Source: an uncultured Opitutales bacterium
Lineage (GTDB): Bacteria; Verrucomicrobiota; Verrucomicrobiia; Opitutales; Intestinicryptomonadaceae
Direction of reading: 5' to 3'
DNA: 64,000 bases
NCBI GenBank assembly: GCA_900548185.1
Contig: URJJ01000006.1
Span: 5,383-69,382, forward strand
Made by a program: the position numbers and the translations under genes. Shown here one piece after another: positions 55,518 through 64,000 of this stretch (position 1 is its first letter; every line of letters starts with the position of its first letter). The notes below the pieces were generated by a model. The model saw only the letters and a list, made by a program, of their open reading frames with translations. It had not been told where the DNA came from and made no database searches.

Positions 55518-56420
55518 ATGAAAAAATTTGCCATATTTGCGCTGGCGCTTGCGGCGGCGTTTGACGCCCCGGCCCGGATAACCGCATTCGGGGACCTCGC
55601 CGAGTACGGGATAAGCCCCCTCGGCACCGGAGACCCGCTGGACGTAAACCCGCACACATGGCGCGTGTTCACGGAAATGGACGGGGCGAAGATGCTTGGG
55701 ATAGACGCGGAGCACACCACCCTCGTCAACGCCGAATACTACACGTCTTTCGTCCAGGAGGGCATGAAGACCGGCGAAAACCTGTTTGCGGTGTCGCTTT
55801 CAGACAGGGGGGAGTTCTTCGGGGGGGACGGCTACGTCGACCTGGCGGCGCTCATGCCGGCCGAGGGTCGCAGCGCCCAGCAGTACAAGTTCGCAGGCGG
55901 CTGGAAATACAACCTAAACGACTACGTCCACGTGGATTTGGGCGGGACTTTCACATATGCCACAAAGCGCGTGTGCGGGCCGGGCATACCGGGGGCCGGA
56001 ATCACATTCTACGGCGACTTCTACGCGGGCGTTATACTCGACGTCGCCGCCACGCCATTTGTGTACTACATGTATAACCCCGACTTCGACGCCCAGAAGA
56101 TAATGGCGGGCATAAACCCCGTCATCCCCCTACGGAAGGTGTTCGGGATTAAAAACCTGTCGCTTGAAATAGAGGCCTACTACGGCTACGTCGCCTCCAA
56201 CCGCTGGACGGGCGACAACCGCGTAAACGGCTCCTACGTCAAAAATTCCTACGGCTTCGTCCAGGCCGAGGCATCCTTCGTATACGTCCACAACGAAACC
56301 TGGCGCTTCTCCGCAGGGGGCGGCTACTCCTACAATAACGACGGCTCCGGCCCCGCCGGCATAGACCAGGGCCCCAACCACAACTCGTGGTTCACGACCT
56401 CCGTCGGCTTCTATTTCTGA
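55518..56420 (+). CDS. Predicted outer-membrane beta-barrel protein
   Basis: 300 aa. The ATG at 55518 yields a signal peptide (MKKFAIFALALAAAFDAPARI). The body is a series of alternating polar/aromatic strands (HVDLGGTFTYATKR, GITFYGDFYAGVIL, LSLEIEAYYGYVA, GFVQAEASFVYVH, WRFSAGGGYSYN) ending in TTSVGFYF, a C-terminal Phe as expected for BAM substrates. No specific family recognised. A lipoprotein gene follows after 2 bp, so the two products may act together. Confidence 0.8.
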   Translation: MKKFAIFALALAAAFDAPARITAFGDLAEYGISPLGTGDPLDVNPHTWRVFTEMDGAKMLGIDAEHTTLVNAEYYTSFVQEGMKTGENLFAVSLSDRGEFFGGDGYVDLAALMPAEGRSAQQYKFAGGWKYNLNDYVHVDLGGTFTYATKRVCGPGIPGAGITFYGDFYAGVILDVAATPFVYYMYNPDFDAQKIMAGINPVIPLRKVFGIKNLSLEIEAYYGYVASNRWTGDNRVNGSYVKNSYGFVQAEASFVYVHNETWRFSAGGGYSYNNDGSGPAGIDQGPNHNSWFTTSVGFYF

Positions 56421-56422
56421 AG

Positions 56423-56983
56423 ATGAAATCTGAAAAAAACAAACCTGGGGCAATCCTCCTCCTGGCAGCCGCGGCCATTTCCGCAGCGGCCCTCTCATGC
56501 GGGTGTTCCGGGACGGGAAGCCCGTCCGGCACCATAATGGGGGTCGACAGGAATTCCGGGGATGAAATATCATACGTGCGCACGCGCCACATCGAAGACT
56601 GGCAGACGCGCACCATAGGCGAAGCGCTGACCGGCGAGGAATTCACGCACGGCAGGCTCACACTGCGCTCTCAGCCCGACTCGCGCGAGGGGATGTACTT
56701 CTTCGTGATGATGGACTGGGGCCCCGACGACATCGCCCTGGGATGCACCATAGACTTGTATGTGGACTCATCCGCCACGGCCAAGGTGCGCAAGTACGAA
56801 TTCGCAGTCCCCGAAACCTCGTCCGTCCTGCGCGAGATAGTCCTCGGCTTGACGGGTTCCGACTGGAAGGGCCGCAGCGAAAAGGTAAACGCCTGGAAAA
56901 TCGTGATAAAAACCCCTTCGGGCCGCACAATAGCCCAAAAGCAGTCGTGGCTTTGGAGCATTGAAGATGGCAAGCTGGACTGA
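56423..56983 (+). CDS. Predicted lipoprotein, unknown function
   Basis: 186 aa: Lys-rich start, hydrophobic segment AILLLAAAAISAAALS and Cys26 (ALSC) or Cys28 as the lipidation site. The mature part is a mixed alpha/beta domain of about 155 residues, with MDWGPDDIALGCTIDLYVDSSATAKVRKYEF in the middle. Not recognised. Starts 2 bp after the barrel gene and overlaps the DNA glycosylase gene by 17 nt. Confidence 0.78.
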   Translation: MKSEKNKPGAILLLAAAAISAAALSCGCSGTGSPSGTIMGVDRNSGDEISYVRTRHIEDWQTRTIGEALTGEEFTHGRLTLRSQPDSREGMYFFVMMDWGPDDIALGCTIDLYVDSSATAKVRKYEFAVPETSSVLREIVLGLTGSDWKGRSEKVNAWKIVIKTPSGRTIAQKQSWLWSIEDGKLD

Positions 56984-57833
56984 ATTCCGCCCCCTGCCCG
57001 CATCGCCGCACTTCACCCCCGAGGACTTTGCCGAGACCCTGGACGGCGGCCAGTCTTTCCGCTGGACCCGCATTGACGGGGGGGCGTTCGAGGGCGTTTT
57101 TGAAAAGACTGCGGCCAGGCTCGCCCTGAGGGAAGGCAGGGTGTTCGCATCGTTTCCGGAATGCGCCGACGCCGAACGGGCCATGGAAAGCCTCGGGCTT
57201 TACCTCGACTGCGGCAGGGACTACGCCGCAATCGCCCGCGCCCAGGACGACCCGAGGGCGCTGAAAGCCGCGCGCATGTACGGGACGCTGCGCATACTCC
57301 GCCAGTCCCCCGCCGAGGCGATAATGTGCTTCATATGCTCATCCAGCAAGCGCATAGTCCAGATAAAGCAGTGCGTCGCGCTCCTTGCGCAGCTTCTGGG
57401 AGAGCCTATACCCGGGAGCGGCCACAACGCCCTCCCGTCGTTTGAAAGAATCGCCGGCGCGCCTGACGAAACCCTGAGAAGCTGCAAGATAGGCTTCCGC
57501 GCCGCCTACTTGAAAAAGACCGCGCAGAAAATTTTAAGTGACCGGTTCGAGCCGGAGTCGCTCCGCCAGATGCCCTACGCGCAGGCAAAAAAATACCTTC
57601 TTTCCCTGCACGGGGTCGGAGAAAAGGTGGCCGACTGCATCCTGCTATTCGGGGCCGCGAAATTCGAGGCGTTCCCCGTGGACACGTGGATATCCAAGAC
57701 GATGGCCGAACTCTACTCCCTCGAAAACCCCAAGTCCGCCAGGGAGTTTGCCGCAAAAAGGTTCGGCCTCCACGCGGGCTACGTCCAGCAGCTTCTCTTC
57801 GCCGCCGTGCGCAAGGGGGCGGACCTCAGGTAG
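56967..57833 (+). CDS. OGG1-type 8-oxoguanine DNA glycosylase/lyase
   Basis: Base-excision repair enzyme removing oxidised guanine. 288 aa: N-terminal DGGQSFRW, helix-hairpin-helix LHGVGEKVADCILLF with catalytic Lys220, and the general Asp239 in FPVDTW. The Lys-to-Asp spacing of 19 is the same as Lys249-Asp268 of human OGG1, and Cys in VADC is the recognition-pocket position. This is the eukaryote-like OGG1 branch rather than MutM. Overlaps the upstream lipoprotein gene by 17 nt, an unexpected pairing. Confidence 0.92.
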   Translation: MASWTEFRPLPASPHFTPEDFAETLDGGQSFRWTRIDGGAFEGVFEKTAARLALREGRVFASFPECADAERAMESLGLYLDCGRDYAAIARAQDDPRALKAARMYGTLRILRQSPAEAIMCFICSSSKRIVQIKQCVALLAQLLGEPIPGSGHNALPSFERIAGAPDETLRSCKIGFRAAYLKKTAQKILSDRFEPESLRQMPYAQAKKYLLSLHGVGEKVADCILLFGAAKFEAFPVDTWISKTMAELYSLENPKSAREFAAKRFGLHAGYVQQLLFAAVRKGADLR

Positions 57834-57929
57834 CGGGGGCCTTTCCCGCAGCCGGGGAAGGCCGGCCGGATGCCCAATGCAAATCCCGGGCGCCGGACGC
57901 CAAAATACGCCCGCCGCCGGCGCGCGCCC

Positions 57930-59099
57930 TCACGCGGAGGCGTTTTCAAGGAGCCACTCGGAGGCGTCCCGGGAATTTTTGGCGGAAAGCATCAGCCTCA
58001 GCATCTTCGCGTCCTCCCGGGTCCGGGCAACGACGTCGGGGCGGGATATGCACTCGGAAATCCTGCGGGCTATGTCGGCGGGCTTCGCGGCGCCCTGTAT
58101 GAATTCCGGCCACGCGGGCCTGTCGAGCAGGATGTTTGCTATCCCGAGGTATTTGACAGACACAAGCAGCCGCCCTATCGCATACGTGAGGGGGTTTGCG
58201 ATGTACACTATCGCCCCCGGTATGCCCTCCAGGCACGCCGAAAGCGAAATGGTGCCCGAGCTCATCAGCACGGCCTTGGCCCCTATCCTGCCCTCCGAGG
58301 AAATCTTCACAAGCTCCACCCTGCCGCGCAGGTCCGGGCGCCTTTCAAGCGCCCCCTCCAGCACCTCCAGCACCGCCCCGCTCGGATACGGCACGACGGC
58401 CCTCTCGCCGGGCAGGAGGGCCAGGGTTTCAAGCATCGCGGGAAATATCTTCCCCACCGCAATCCTGCGGCTTCCCGGCAGGAAAAGGAGAGGCCCCGAC
58501 CTGTCGAAAAAGACCTTTGAAGAATACCTTCCCGACATGAACGGATGCCCCACGAATTCCGCCTTGAGCGAAGTGTCCGCATAGCACTTGCCCTCAAACG
58601 GGAATATGACGGCCAGAGAATCCAGAAGCTCCGCCATCTTAAACCTGCGCCTCGCCTTCCAGGCCCATATCTGGGGGCTTATGTAGTAGGCGAGCCTGAC
58701 GCTGCCGCCGCCCTTGACACTGATGCCGGCCTTTCTGAGTTCCGAGGCCACATGCAGGTTGAAGCCGGGGTAGTCCACAAAGCAGACGGCCCGGGGGCGG
58801 TACTCCCCTATCCACCTGACGACGGCGGCCGAGAGCCTCTTAAAATGCGAATAGTTCTTTGCGACCTCCACAAGCCCCACGACGGAGTGCCTGGTCATGT
58901 CGTACAAAAGCTGCGCGCCCCGGCGCTTCAGGGCCCTTCCCCCGAGGGCGCACACGCGCAAATCGGGGTTCCTTTCGAGGGCCCCCTCCAGCATGCGGGC
59001 GGCCTGCTCATCGCCGGAATGCTCGCCTGCTATTATCAGCACGTCGCACTTTCCGTCCTCCGGCGGGGGGAAGTCGAAATTTTCTCGTCGGCCGGGCAT
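57930..59099 (-). CDS. lpxB: Lipid-A-disaccharide synthase
   Basis: Joins UDP-diacylglucosamine and lipid X to form the lipid A disaccharide, at the inner membrane. 389 aa, GT19 family: IIAGEHSGDEQAA, SVVGLVEV, VDYPGFNLHVA, YYISPQIWAWK, FPFEGKCY, VGHPFM, FLPGSR, MSSGTISLSACLEGIPGAIVY. Overlaps the upstream oxidoreductase gene by 1 nt (TGATG). Shows that the organism makes lipid A. Confidence 0.95.
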   Translation of the reverse strand: MPGRRENFDFPPPEDGKCDVLIIAGEHSGDEQAARMLEGALERNPDLRVCALGGRALKRRGAQLLYDMTRHSVVGLVEVAKNYSHFKRLSAAVVRWIGEYRPRAVCFVDYPGFNLHVASELRKAGISVKGGGSVRLAYYISPQIWAWKARRRFKMAELLDSLAVIFPFEGKCYADTSLKAEFVGHPFMSGRYSSKVFFDRSGPLLFLPGSRRIAVGKIFPAMLETLALLPGERAVVPYPSGAVLEVLEGALERRPDLRGRVELVKISSEGRIGAKAVLMSSGTISLSACLEGIPGAIVYIANPLTYAIGRLLVSVKYLGIANILLDRPAWPEFIQGAAKPADIARRISECISRPDVVARTREDAKMLRLMLSAKNSRDASEWLLENASA

Positions 59100-60037
59100 C
59101 AGCGCTTCAGGAGGTTCGGGGCTATCTGCCTTGTGACTTCCAGCGCGGTTTCGAGCGCGAGGCTGCCGAGGTTGGCGCCGACCTTCGGCATTTTGTTGTT
59201 TATTACGCAGTCGGCGAAACTGTCCAGCTCGCTTTTAAGCGGCTCCTGGCGGTCGAAGGGCACCTCCACGCGCTCGATGCCACCGTCCGCCACCCGGACG
59301 AGGTGGCCGGACTGGTTCATGAAATCCAAAGACATGTATGCGCCAGGCTGGAAAACCCTTATCTCACGGATTTTCTTCTGGCTGACGCGGCTCACGTTCA
59401 GGTTTGCGACGCAGCCGCTTTTGAAGCGTATGCGGGCGTTTGCGATGTCCTCGGTGCGGCTCAGCACGTTGACGCCTACCGCCTCCACCGATTCCACCTC
59501 GGAATTCGCAAGCTTCAGCACGATGCCTATGTCGTGTATCATGAGGTCCAGCACGACGCCGACTTCGGTCCCTCGGATATTGAAGGGCGCGAGCCTGTTT
59601 GCCTCGATGAAGCGCGGGGAGGAGACGTGGGATTCCATGAAGCCCATGACGGGGTTGAAATGCTCGATGTGGCCGACCTGCACGATGAGGTTTCCGGCGC
59701 GGGCCTTTTCCATAATGAGGTGCGCGTCCTCCACGGACGTGCAGATAGGCTTTTCTATAAGCAGGTGGCAGCCGGCCTCAAGCAGCGGGAGGGCGACCTG
59801 CGTGTGCCTGTCGGTGGGCACGGCGATGCTGAGCGCGTCGGCCTCGCGCGCGAGGTCGTCTATGGATGAAAACGCGGGGCAGCCGCATTTTGCGGCGATT
59901 TCCGCCGCGCGCTCCGGATTCGCGTCATAAACCCCCACAAGCTCGGTCTTGTCGAGTTCCGAATAAATGCGCGCATGGTGCTGGCCCAGATACCCCACGC
60001 CCACGACGCCGCAGCGAAGCTTCTTACTTTTTTCCAT
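59099..60037 (-). CDS. Gfo/Idh/MocA-family oxidoreductase coupled to lpxB
   Basis: 312-aa NAD(P)-dependent sugar dehydrogenase fold: Rossmann GVVGVGYLGQHHARIY, IAVPTDRHTQVALPLLEAGCHLLIEKPI (EKP motif) and HDIGIVLKL. The immediate coupling to lpxB suggests a role in lipid A or LPS sugar modification; the best known precedent is GnnA, which oxidises the 3-OH of UDP-GlcNAc for 2,3-diamino lipid A. No GnnB-type aminotransferase is adjacent, so this remains inference. ATG at 60037. Confidence 0.85.
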   Translation of the reverse strand: MEKSKKLRCGVVGVGYLGQHHARIYSELDKTELVGVYDANPERAAEIAAKCGCPAFSSIDDLAREADALSIAVPTDRHTQVALPLLEAGCHLLIEKPICTSVEDAHLIMEKARAGNLIVQVGHIEHFNPVMGFMESHVSSPRFIEANRLAPFNIRGTEVGVVLDLMIHDIGIVLKLANSEVESVEAVGVNVLSRTEDIANARIRFKSGCVANLNVSRVSQKKIREIRVFQPGAYMSLDFMNQSGHLVRVADGGIERVEVPFDRQEPLKSELDSFADCVINNKMPKVGANLGSLALETALEVTRQIAPNLLKR

Positions 60038-60105
60038 ATGCAGAAACGTTTTAGCCCGCCCCGCACAAAATACAAGGCAATTCAGGCCCCGCCGCAAAAC
60101 GCCGC

Positions 60106-62895
60106 TTAAGGGATGGCCTCGGCCGCCTCGTCCTCAAGCCTGGCGCCGATGTTTTCGAGTATGGACTCTTCGCTGTTGAAGAAATTGAGCGGCCTCAGGG
60201 CGAAGGAGATTTTCGGGTTTTCAAAGGGGCCTGTCATGTCTATCTGCACGACGCTCGCAAGCGGGTTTACCATGCTGAAAATCTGGGAGACGATGGGGGT
60301 TTTTATCGAGGCAAACGGGGCGAAAATCAGCTTGGCGTTGAGGTCGTCTTTCATGAAGTCGTACCTCGCGCGCCCGCTTATCCTGGCCGCAGGCCCGGTT
60401 ACAACGAGGTTCGGGAACTCCGCGACCCCGGAGGATATGCTGAAGTCGGAGCGCGCAAAATCCAAATCGAACGCCCCGACGGGGAGGCCGAGGGAGGAGG
60501 TTGCGCGCGATATGAGGCCGAGTATGTTGATTTCAGCAAGCTCCTCATTCTTGAGCGACGCCGAGCCGCCGCCCGCAATCGAGGCCCCGTCGTCCACAAA
60601 TCCCGACAGCCTCGCAGAGCCGTCCACGACGCCCACGTCCCCGGGCTTAGGCTTCTGCGCCGGCTCTTCCGGAGCGTCCTCCCCGGAGCCCAGCGACTGG
60701 AGGAGGCGCGTAAACTTATGCTGGTCGGCCCCCGACACCGCGATGTCGGCTTCAAACCAGTCCTTCCCCTGGCGCTTTGAAAGAAAGAGCGTCCCAGACC
60801 CCTTGCCGCCGGCGCATCCGAACGACATATCGGCAAGGCTTATGTCGTCGCCCTTCATGTAGGCGCGGAAGCGGAAGTTTTCAAGGTCGAACTTGCCGGC
60901 GCGCGTTAGCCCTGACGCAAAGTAGTCGAGGTTTAGCGAGTCCGGCGCGTCGGGGTATTTGGCCGGGTTTGGCATGAACAGGGTGAGCTTCAGTTCGGGA
61001 GGGTTTTCAAAGTCCAGTATCTCCACAGCCTCCGCCGCGCGCTCTCCGCCGAGGGCCAGAAGTTCGCGCCTGTCGAGCGTGGAGACAGCATAGACGCGGT
61101 TTTCGTCGTACGAGGTTATCCGGTGGTCGCCGTAGGTCCAGTCGAGGGCGCCCGCAAGCTTTCTTGCGCCGTTTGCGACCCGGAGGTTCAAGAGCGAAAT
61201 GCGCGAGGGGTTGACCCACACGTCGAGCGACGCCCTCTCAAACTCCACCCCCCTGTATATGCCCCCGTCCGCGTTCACATGGCCGAACACATACATGATT
61301 TCGGGATTCCCCCACGTGCCCTCCACGGATATGTCCGCATACGGGAACGCCCCCGGAGCGAACGAAAAATCCGAGAAGACCTCCCCCCACCACTTCTCCA
61401 TGAAATGCGAAATGGCCATCGGCCTTAGCGCGCCCGCAAGGAGGAAGCGGTAGTCGTAGGTTTTCAGGTTCTGATACACGTCCCCGCCCATCGTCCACCC
61501 CTCCTTCGAGATGACGACGACGTCGCGCGCCCAAAATACGCCGCTTTTTGAATCGTACTCAAGCCCCCCCCATGCGGAATCGGTCTCGACCCCGAAAAGC
61601 GCCGCGTTTTGAACGCCGAAAAACGCCCTCGCCGAAACCGACGGCTCCGCGCCCAAAGACACTTCGACCCTACCCTGGAGCGAGAGCCCGGCGCGGAAAT
61701 CGAACATTTCAAGCTCGCTTATGCGGGGGATGAGGCGGCATTTCAGGATGTCCCCCACGCTGAGGTCCGAATCAAATTCGGCGGAAAACGCCGCAGCGGA
61801 ACCCGAAAGCCTGGCCTGCGCAAATCCATTCCCGACCCTCGCATACGCCAGCGCGCCGTCCACGAGGTCCGACGCTGAAAGGCGCGGCTTCGAGACTGCG
61901 GCATAGGCTATTTCGACCCCCTCGAACCCGGCCCCGGAAACCGACGCATAGGCGTCTGAAAGCGACATGTCGGAGACGTCCGCAAGGCCGCTTAAGGAAA
62001 CCGCTCGGGCCCGGACGCCGAATCCGGACTCTAATCCCATCGCCCGCGCGTCCACAAAAAAGCCTGCGGGATTTTTTGCGGAGTCGTAGGCGGCAAACGC
62101 GGAAAAATCCGAAACCAAAACCCGGTCTCCCCCGTCCCCGAATGAAAGCGAATCCGCGTAGGCCCGCGCCCGCGCCCTTATCTTGCCCCCTTTTTCTATG
62201 GAAAACTCCGCAACCACGGCGGGCCGGGAGGCCGCCGACAAAGCCTTGTGGAAGCCCTCCGCGCGCATGCATATTTCATTCAAAACCCCGGCTGCGGACT
62301 TTTCCGCTCCGCCGCCGGAGGGGCGGCCGCTCCCGGCGAGCGCCGCGAGGGCGTCCAAGTCCGCCGTTCCGCGCAGCGAGGCGCAGAGGGGGCCGGAATC
62401 GAAATGCGCCGAGGCGAGGTCGAGCCTCCTGCCCTGGCGGACCGCTTCGAGGTGGAGTTTCTCAAGGACGGGCGCGGAGGCCGTCGTCGCGTATCCCGCC
62501 CCCAGGCGCCCCCCGGACAGGGAGAGGCCGGAAAATCTGAATTTGCCGCAGAGCGCGGAGAGCACGTCAAACTTTACGCAAACCCTGTCCGCCGAAAAGA
62601 AGTCGCTTTCGGAATCCTCAAAACCCGCCTCGATGCCGAATACCTCCACAAAACCGTCGAGGTCCAAAACCATGCGGTCGGCGCCGAGCCGAATCCCCCT
62701 GTCGGAGGCGGTTTTGAGAATTTCCTCCCGCAGAAAGTCCGGCGCATCCACCGACCATCCCGACGCAAGGCCGCCCGCAAGGAGCGCCAGAAGCACAAAA
62801 GAGACAAACAGCGCGCAGTTCAATGCAAACAGGCCCAAGCGGCCCGCCTTGAAAAAAAGCGCCCTAAAAAATCCGGGGACTCCCAAATGCTTCAC
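60106..62895 (-). CDS. AsmA-like large inner-membrane-anchored protein
   Basis: 929 aa with one N-terminal membrane segment (LGLFALNCALFVSFVLLALLAGGLASG) and a long, mostly beta periplasmic part. The C-terminal region (DFSISSGVAEFPNLVVTGPAARISGRARYDFMKDDLNAKL, then PLASVVQIDMTGPFENPKISFAL) has the AsmA/YhdP C-terminal pattern. Such proteins are bridge-like lipid transporters between membranes. 68 bp upstream of the oxidoreductase-lpxB pair, consistent with an envelope role. Confidence 0.85.
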   Translation of the reverse strand: MKHLGVPGFFRALFFKAGRLGLFALNCALFVSFVLLALLAGGLASGWSVDAPDFLREEILKTASDRGIRLGADRMVLDLDGFVEVFGIEAGFEDSESDFFSADRVCVKFDVLSALCGKFRFSGLSLSGGRLGAGYATTASAPVLEKLHLEAVRQGRRLDLASAHFDSGPLCASLRGTADLDALAALAGSGRPSGGGAEKSAAGVLNEICMRAEGFHKALSAASRPAVVAEFSIEKGGKIRARARAYADSLSFGDGGDRVLVSDFSAFAAYDSAKNPAGFFVDARAMGLESGFGVRARAVSLSGLADVSDMSLSDAYASVSGAGFEGVEIAYAAVSKPRLSASDLVDGALAYARVGNGFAQARLSGSAAAFSAEFDSDLSVGDILKCRLIPRISELEMFDFRAGLSLQGRVEVSLGAEPSVSARAFFGVQNAALFGVETDSAWGGLEYDSKSGVFWARDVVVISKEGWTMGGDVYQNLKTYDYRFLLAGALRPMAISHFMEKWWGEVFSDFSFAPGAFPYADISVEGTWGNPEIMYVFGHVNADGGIYRGVEFERASLDVWVNPSRISLLNLRVANGARKLAGALDWTYGDHRITSYDENRVYAVSTLDRRELLALGGERAAEAVEILDFENPPELKLTLFMPNPAKYPDAPDSLNLDYFASGLTRAGKFDLENFRFRAYMKGDDISLADMSFGCAGGKGSGTLFLSKRQGKDWFEADIAVSGADQHKFTRLLQSLGSGEDAPEEPAQKPKPGDVGVVDGSARLSGFVDDGASIAGGGSASLKNEELAEINILGLISRATSSLGLPVGAFDLDFARSDFSISSGVAEFPNLVVTGPAARISGRARYDFMKDDLNAKLIFAPFASIKTPIVSQIFSMVNPLASVVQIDMTGPFENPKISFALRPLNFFNSEESILENIGARLEDEAAEAIP

Positions 62896-62950
62896 TCTCC
62901 AAAACCTCCAAAAAAACGCGGGAGAGGGGAGGCGCCCGCGCGCGCCGGCG

Positions 62951-64000
62951 CTACTTCGCCCCTGCCGCCGCCTCAGGGGGAAGTACCGGCTGGGGCGGGG
63001 GCGTCTTCAGGATTATCGGCGGATCCGCCTCTATGGTAAGCTCCGATATGCTGTCCACAAGCGATTGCGGGAGCTCAAACACCACCCCCGCCGCGGCGCT
63101 TCCGCCGTACTGGAGCGAGCCGGACACCCTGTCCGAAAACACCCATGAACGCGTCTCCGACTTGTCCCCACCCGTTCCCGGCATCTCTATGTCAGCCGAG
63201 AGCCTGTATTTCCAGGGGAATTCCCGTCCGCCCGCCGAGGCGCCCTTTTCAGAAAACGCCTCTTCGAGATACCTTGCCACCACAAATTTCCTAACCGACT
63301 CCACGACCCTGAAGGCCGCTATCCTGCGCTTTTCAGGCAATGGTTGGAGGGCGCGGGCCCAGTCTCCGCCGGGCGCGGAAAGCTCAAAGAATGTCTTGCC
63401 CGTCGCGACATCCGAAAGCGCCACGCGCAGCACCTGGGCCTTTTCAGGCAAGACATTGAACATCCTGGACTTGCAGCTTAAAACGTCGCTTGGAAGGTTC
63501 TGCATGACGCTCGGCAAAATGCCGTACACCGGTGCGTCCCCAGCCATTTTGGCATAGCGCAGCCTGCCGTCCGGCCCCGCGAACTCGGCGCCGACTATGA
63601 GGGTCTGGGAGGAGCCGTTGGCCTGCCGGAGCATGATTCTGCAAGCCGGCGGGTCGAAGCCGAATTTCGCCGACTCCTCGCCGGGGGCGTCCGTGACAAA
63701 TTCCCTGGCGCGTATCTGCTTCATTCGAGAAATTATGGAGTTTACGATGGCGTAGTCGGCCGTGACTGTCTCCATTGCGCCTGCGGAATTTTTCCCGATG
63801 GCGTCCCACACGCCGCTGTCGAGCTTCTTGAGCTTTACGGAGGAGGACGGGGTGGAGATGTCGATTTCAACGCAGTTTACCTCGTCGAATTTCAGGAAGG
63901 CCTTGTCGCGCAGGGAAGTCTGGAGCCGCCCGAGGTTTCTGAACATTTCAGACTCGACCAAAAACACGGTCGGGTTGTCCTCAAGGCGCGCATACTGGAG
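62951..64000 (-). CDS. DUF4340 domain protein, 5' end off the right edge
   Basis: At least 349 residues; the frame stays open to the window end and reads LQYARLEDNPTVFLVES upstream of the first possible GTG start, so the N-terminus is outside. The stretch TVFLVE, FDEVNCVEIDI and GVWDAIGKN fits the DUF4340 repeat that lies next to GldG-like ABC components in many bacteria. The C-terminus is Pro-rich (PPQPVLPPEAAAGAK). It is 55 bp upstream of the AsmA-like gene, so probably one operon. Function is uncertain. Confidence 0.75.
   Translation of the reverse strand, partial: LQYARLEDNPTVFLVESEMFRNLGRLQTSLRDKAFLKFDEVNCVEIDISTPSSSVKLKKLDSGVWDAIGKNSAGAMETVTADYAIVNSIISRMKQIRAREFVTDAPGEESAKFGFDPPACRIMLRQANGSSQTLIVGAEFAGPDGRLRYAKMAGDAPVYGILPSVMQNLPSDVLSCKSRMFNVLPEKAQVLRVALSDVATGKTFFELSAPGGDWARALQPLPEKRRIAAFRVVESVRKFVVARYLEEAFSEKGASAGGREFPWKYRLSADIEMPGTGGDKSETRSWVFSDRVSGSLQYGGSAAAGVVFELPQSLVDSISELTIEADPPIILKTPPPQPVLPPEAAAGAK

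Overview
The window is about 64 kb of GC-rich bacterial chromosome, densely coding, with a Gram-negative envelope (lpxB, a TolC-type efflux system, an outer-membrane barrel, rseP). Four proteins end in a C-terminal sorting tail of the form VPEP + hydrophobic segment + RRR (PEP-CTERM type). Together with the long form of IspG, an enoyl-CoA-hydratase-type methylmalonyl-CoA decarboxylase and a CblA/PER-like class A beta-lactamase, this points to Verrucomicrobiota, perhaps a fermentative gut-associated Opitutales-like lineage. That placement is inference; no rRNA or marker search was possible.

Layout. 1-5 kb: scpB-mutA-mutB on the minus strand (mutB runs off the left edge), a translationally coupled module that would turn succinyl-/methylmalonyl-CoA into propionyl-CoA. 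5.6-9 kb: an Arg/Gly-rich disordered protein, murA and a secreted class A beta-lactamase. 9.4-10.25 kb: an AT-rich islet with one DUF3800 gene and its own terminator. 10.5-15.1 kb: glnB, queG, an FecCD/BtuCD-type ABC importer pair behind infA, then tadA overlapping a probably exported superoxide dismutase. 15.2-22.4 kb: a GH97 glycosidase and a complete MacA-MacB-TolC type export operon. 22.6-24.3 kb: a HisI-like protein with unusual metal-site residues, and dnaN.

24.3-41.4 kb is the unusual part. It starts with about 1.5 kb of gene-free DNA carrying a small dispersed repeat, followed by four PEP-CTERM surface-type genes interrupted only by rpsA. Three of these (29.7-40.9 kb) are tandem paralogues of 1029, 1079 and 1156 aa, built of Gly/Asn-rich beta-solenoid-like repeats. 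They share nearly identical signal peptides, nearly identical 3' ends, similar terminators and a recurring upstream CGTTTGAG-type motif. No exosortase is visible in the window.

41.4-48.5 kb: a GNAT acetyltransferase, an inositol-monophosphatase-like enzyme with nadC, ppk1 behind a strong promoter placed almost at the start codon, and an overlapping padR - aquaglyceroporin - CobW cassette. 48.9-55.4 kb: the envelope/isoprenoid operon uppS-cdsA-dxr-rseP-ispG. 55.5-57.8 kb: an outer-membrane barrel, a lipoprotein and an OGG1-like DNA glycosylase. 57.9-64 kb: lpxB with a Gfo/Idh/MocA oxidoreductase, a large AsmA-like protein and a DUF4340 protein cut by the right edge.

The best candidate for something undescribed is the PEP-CTERM paralogue array with its shared cis elements and adjacent dispersed repeat. 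Secondary leads are the altered HisI, the Cys-containing PadR/aquaporin/CobW cassette, and the RGG-like protein with an amphipathic segment upstream of murA. No tRNA, rRNA, CRISPR array, transposase or phage gene was recognised.
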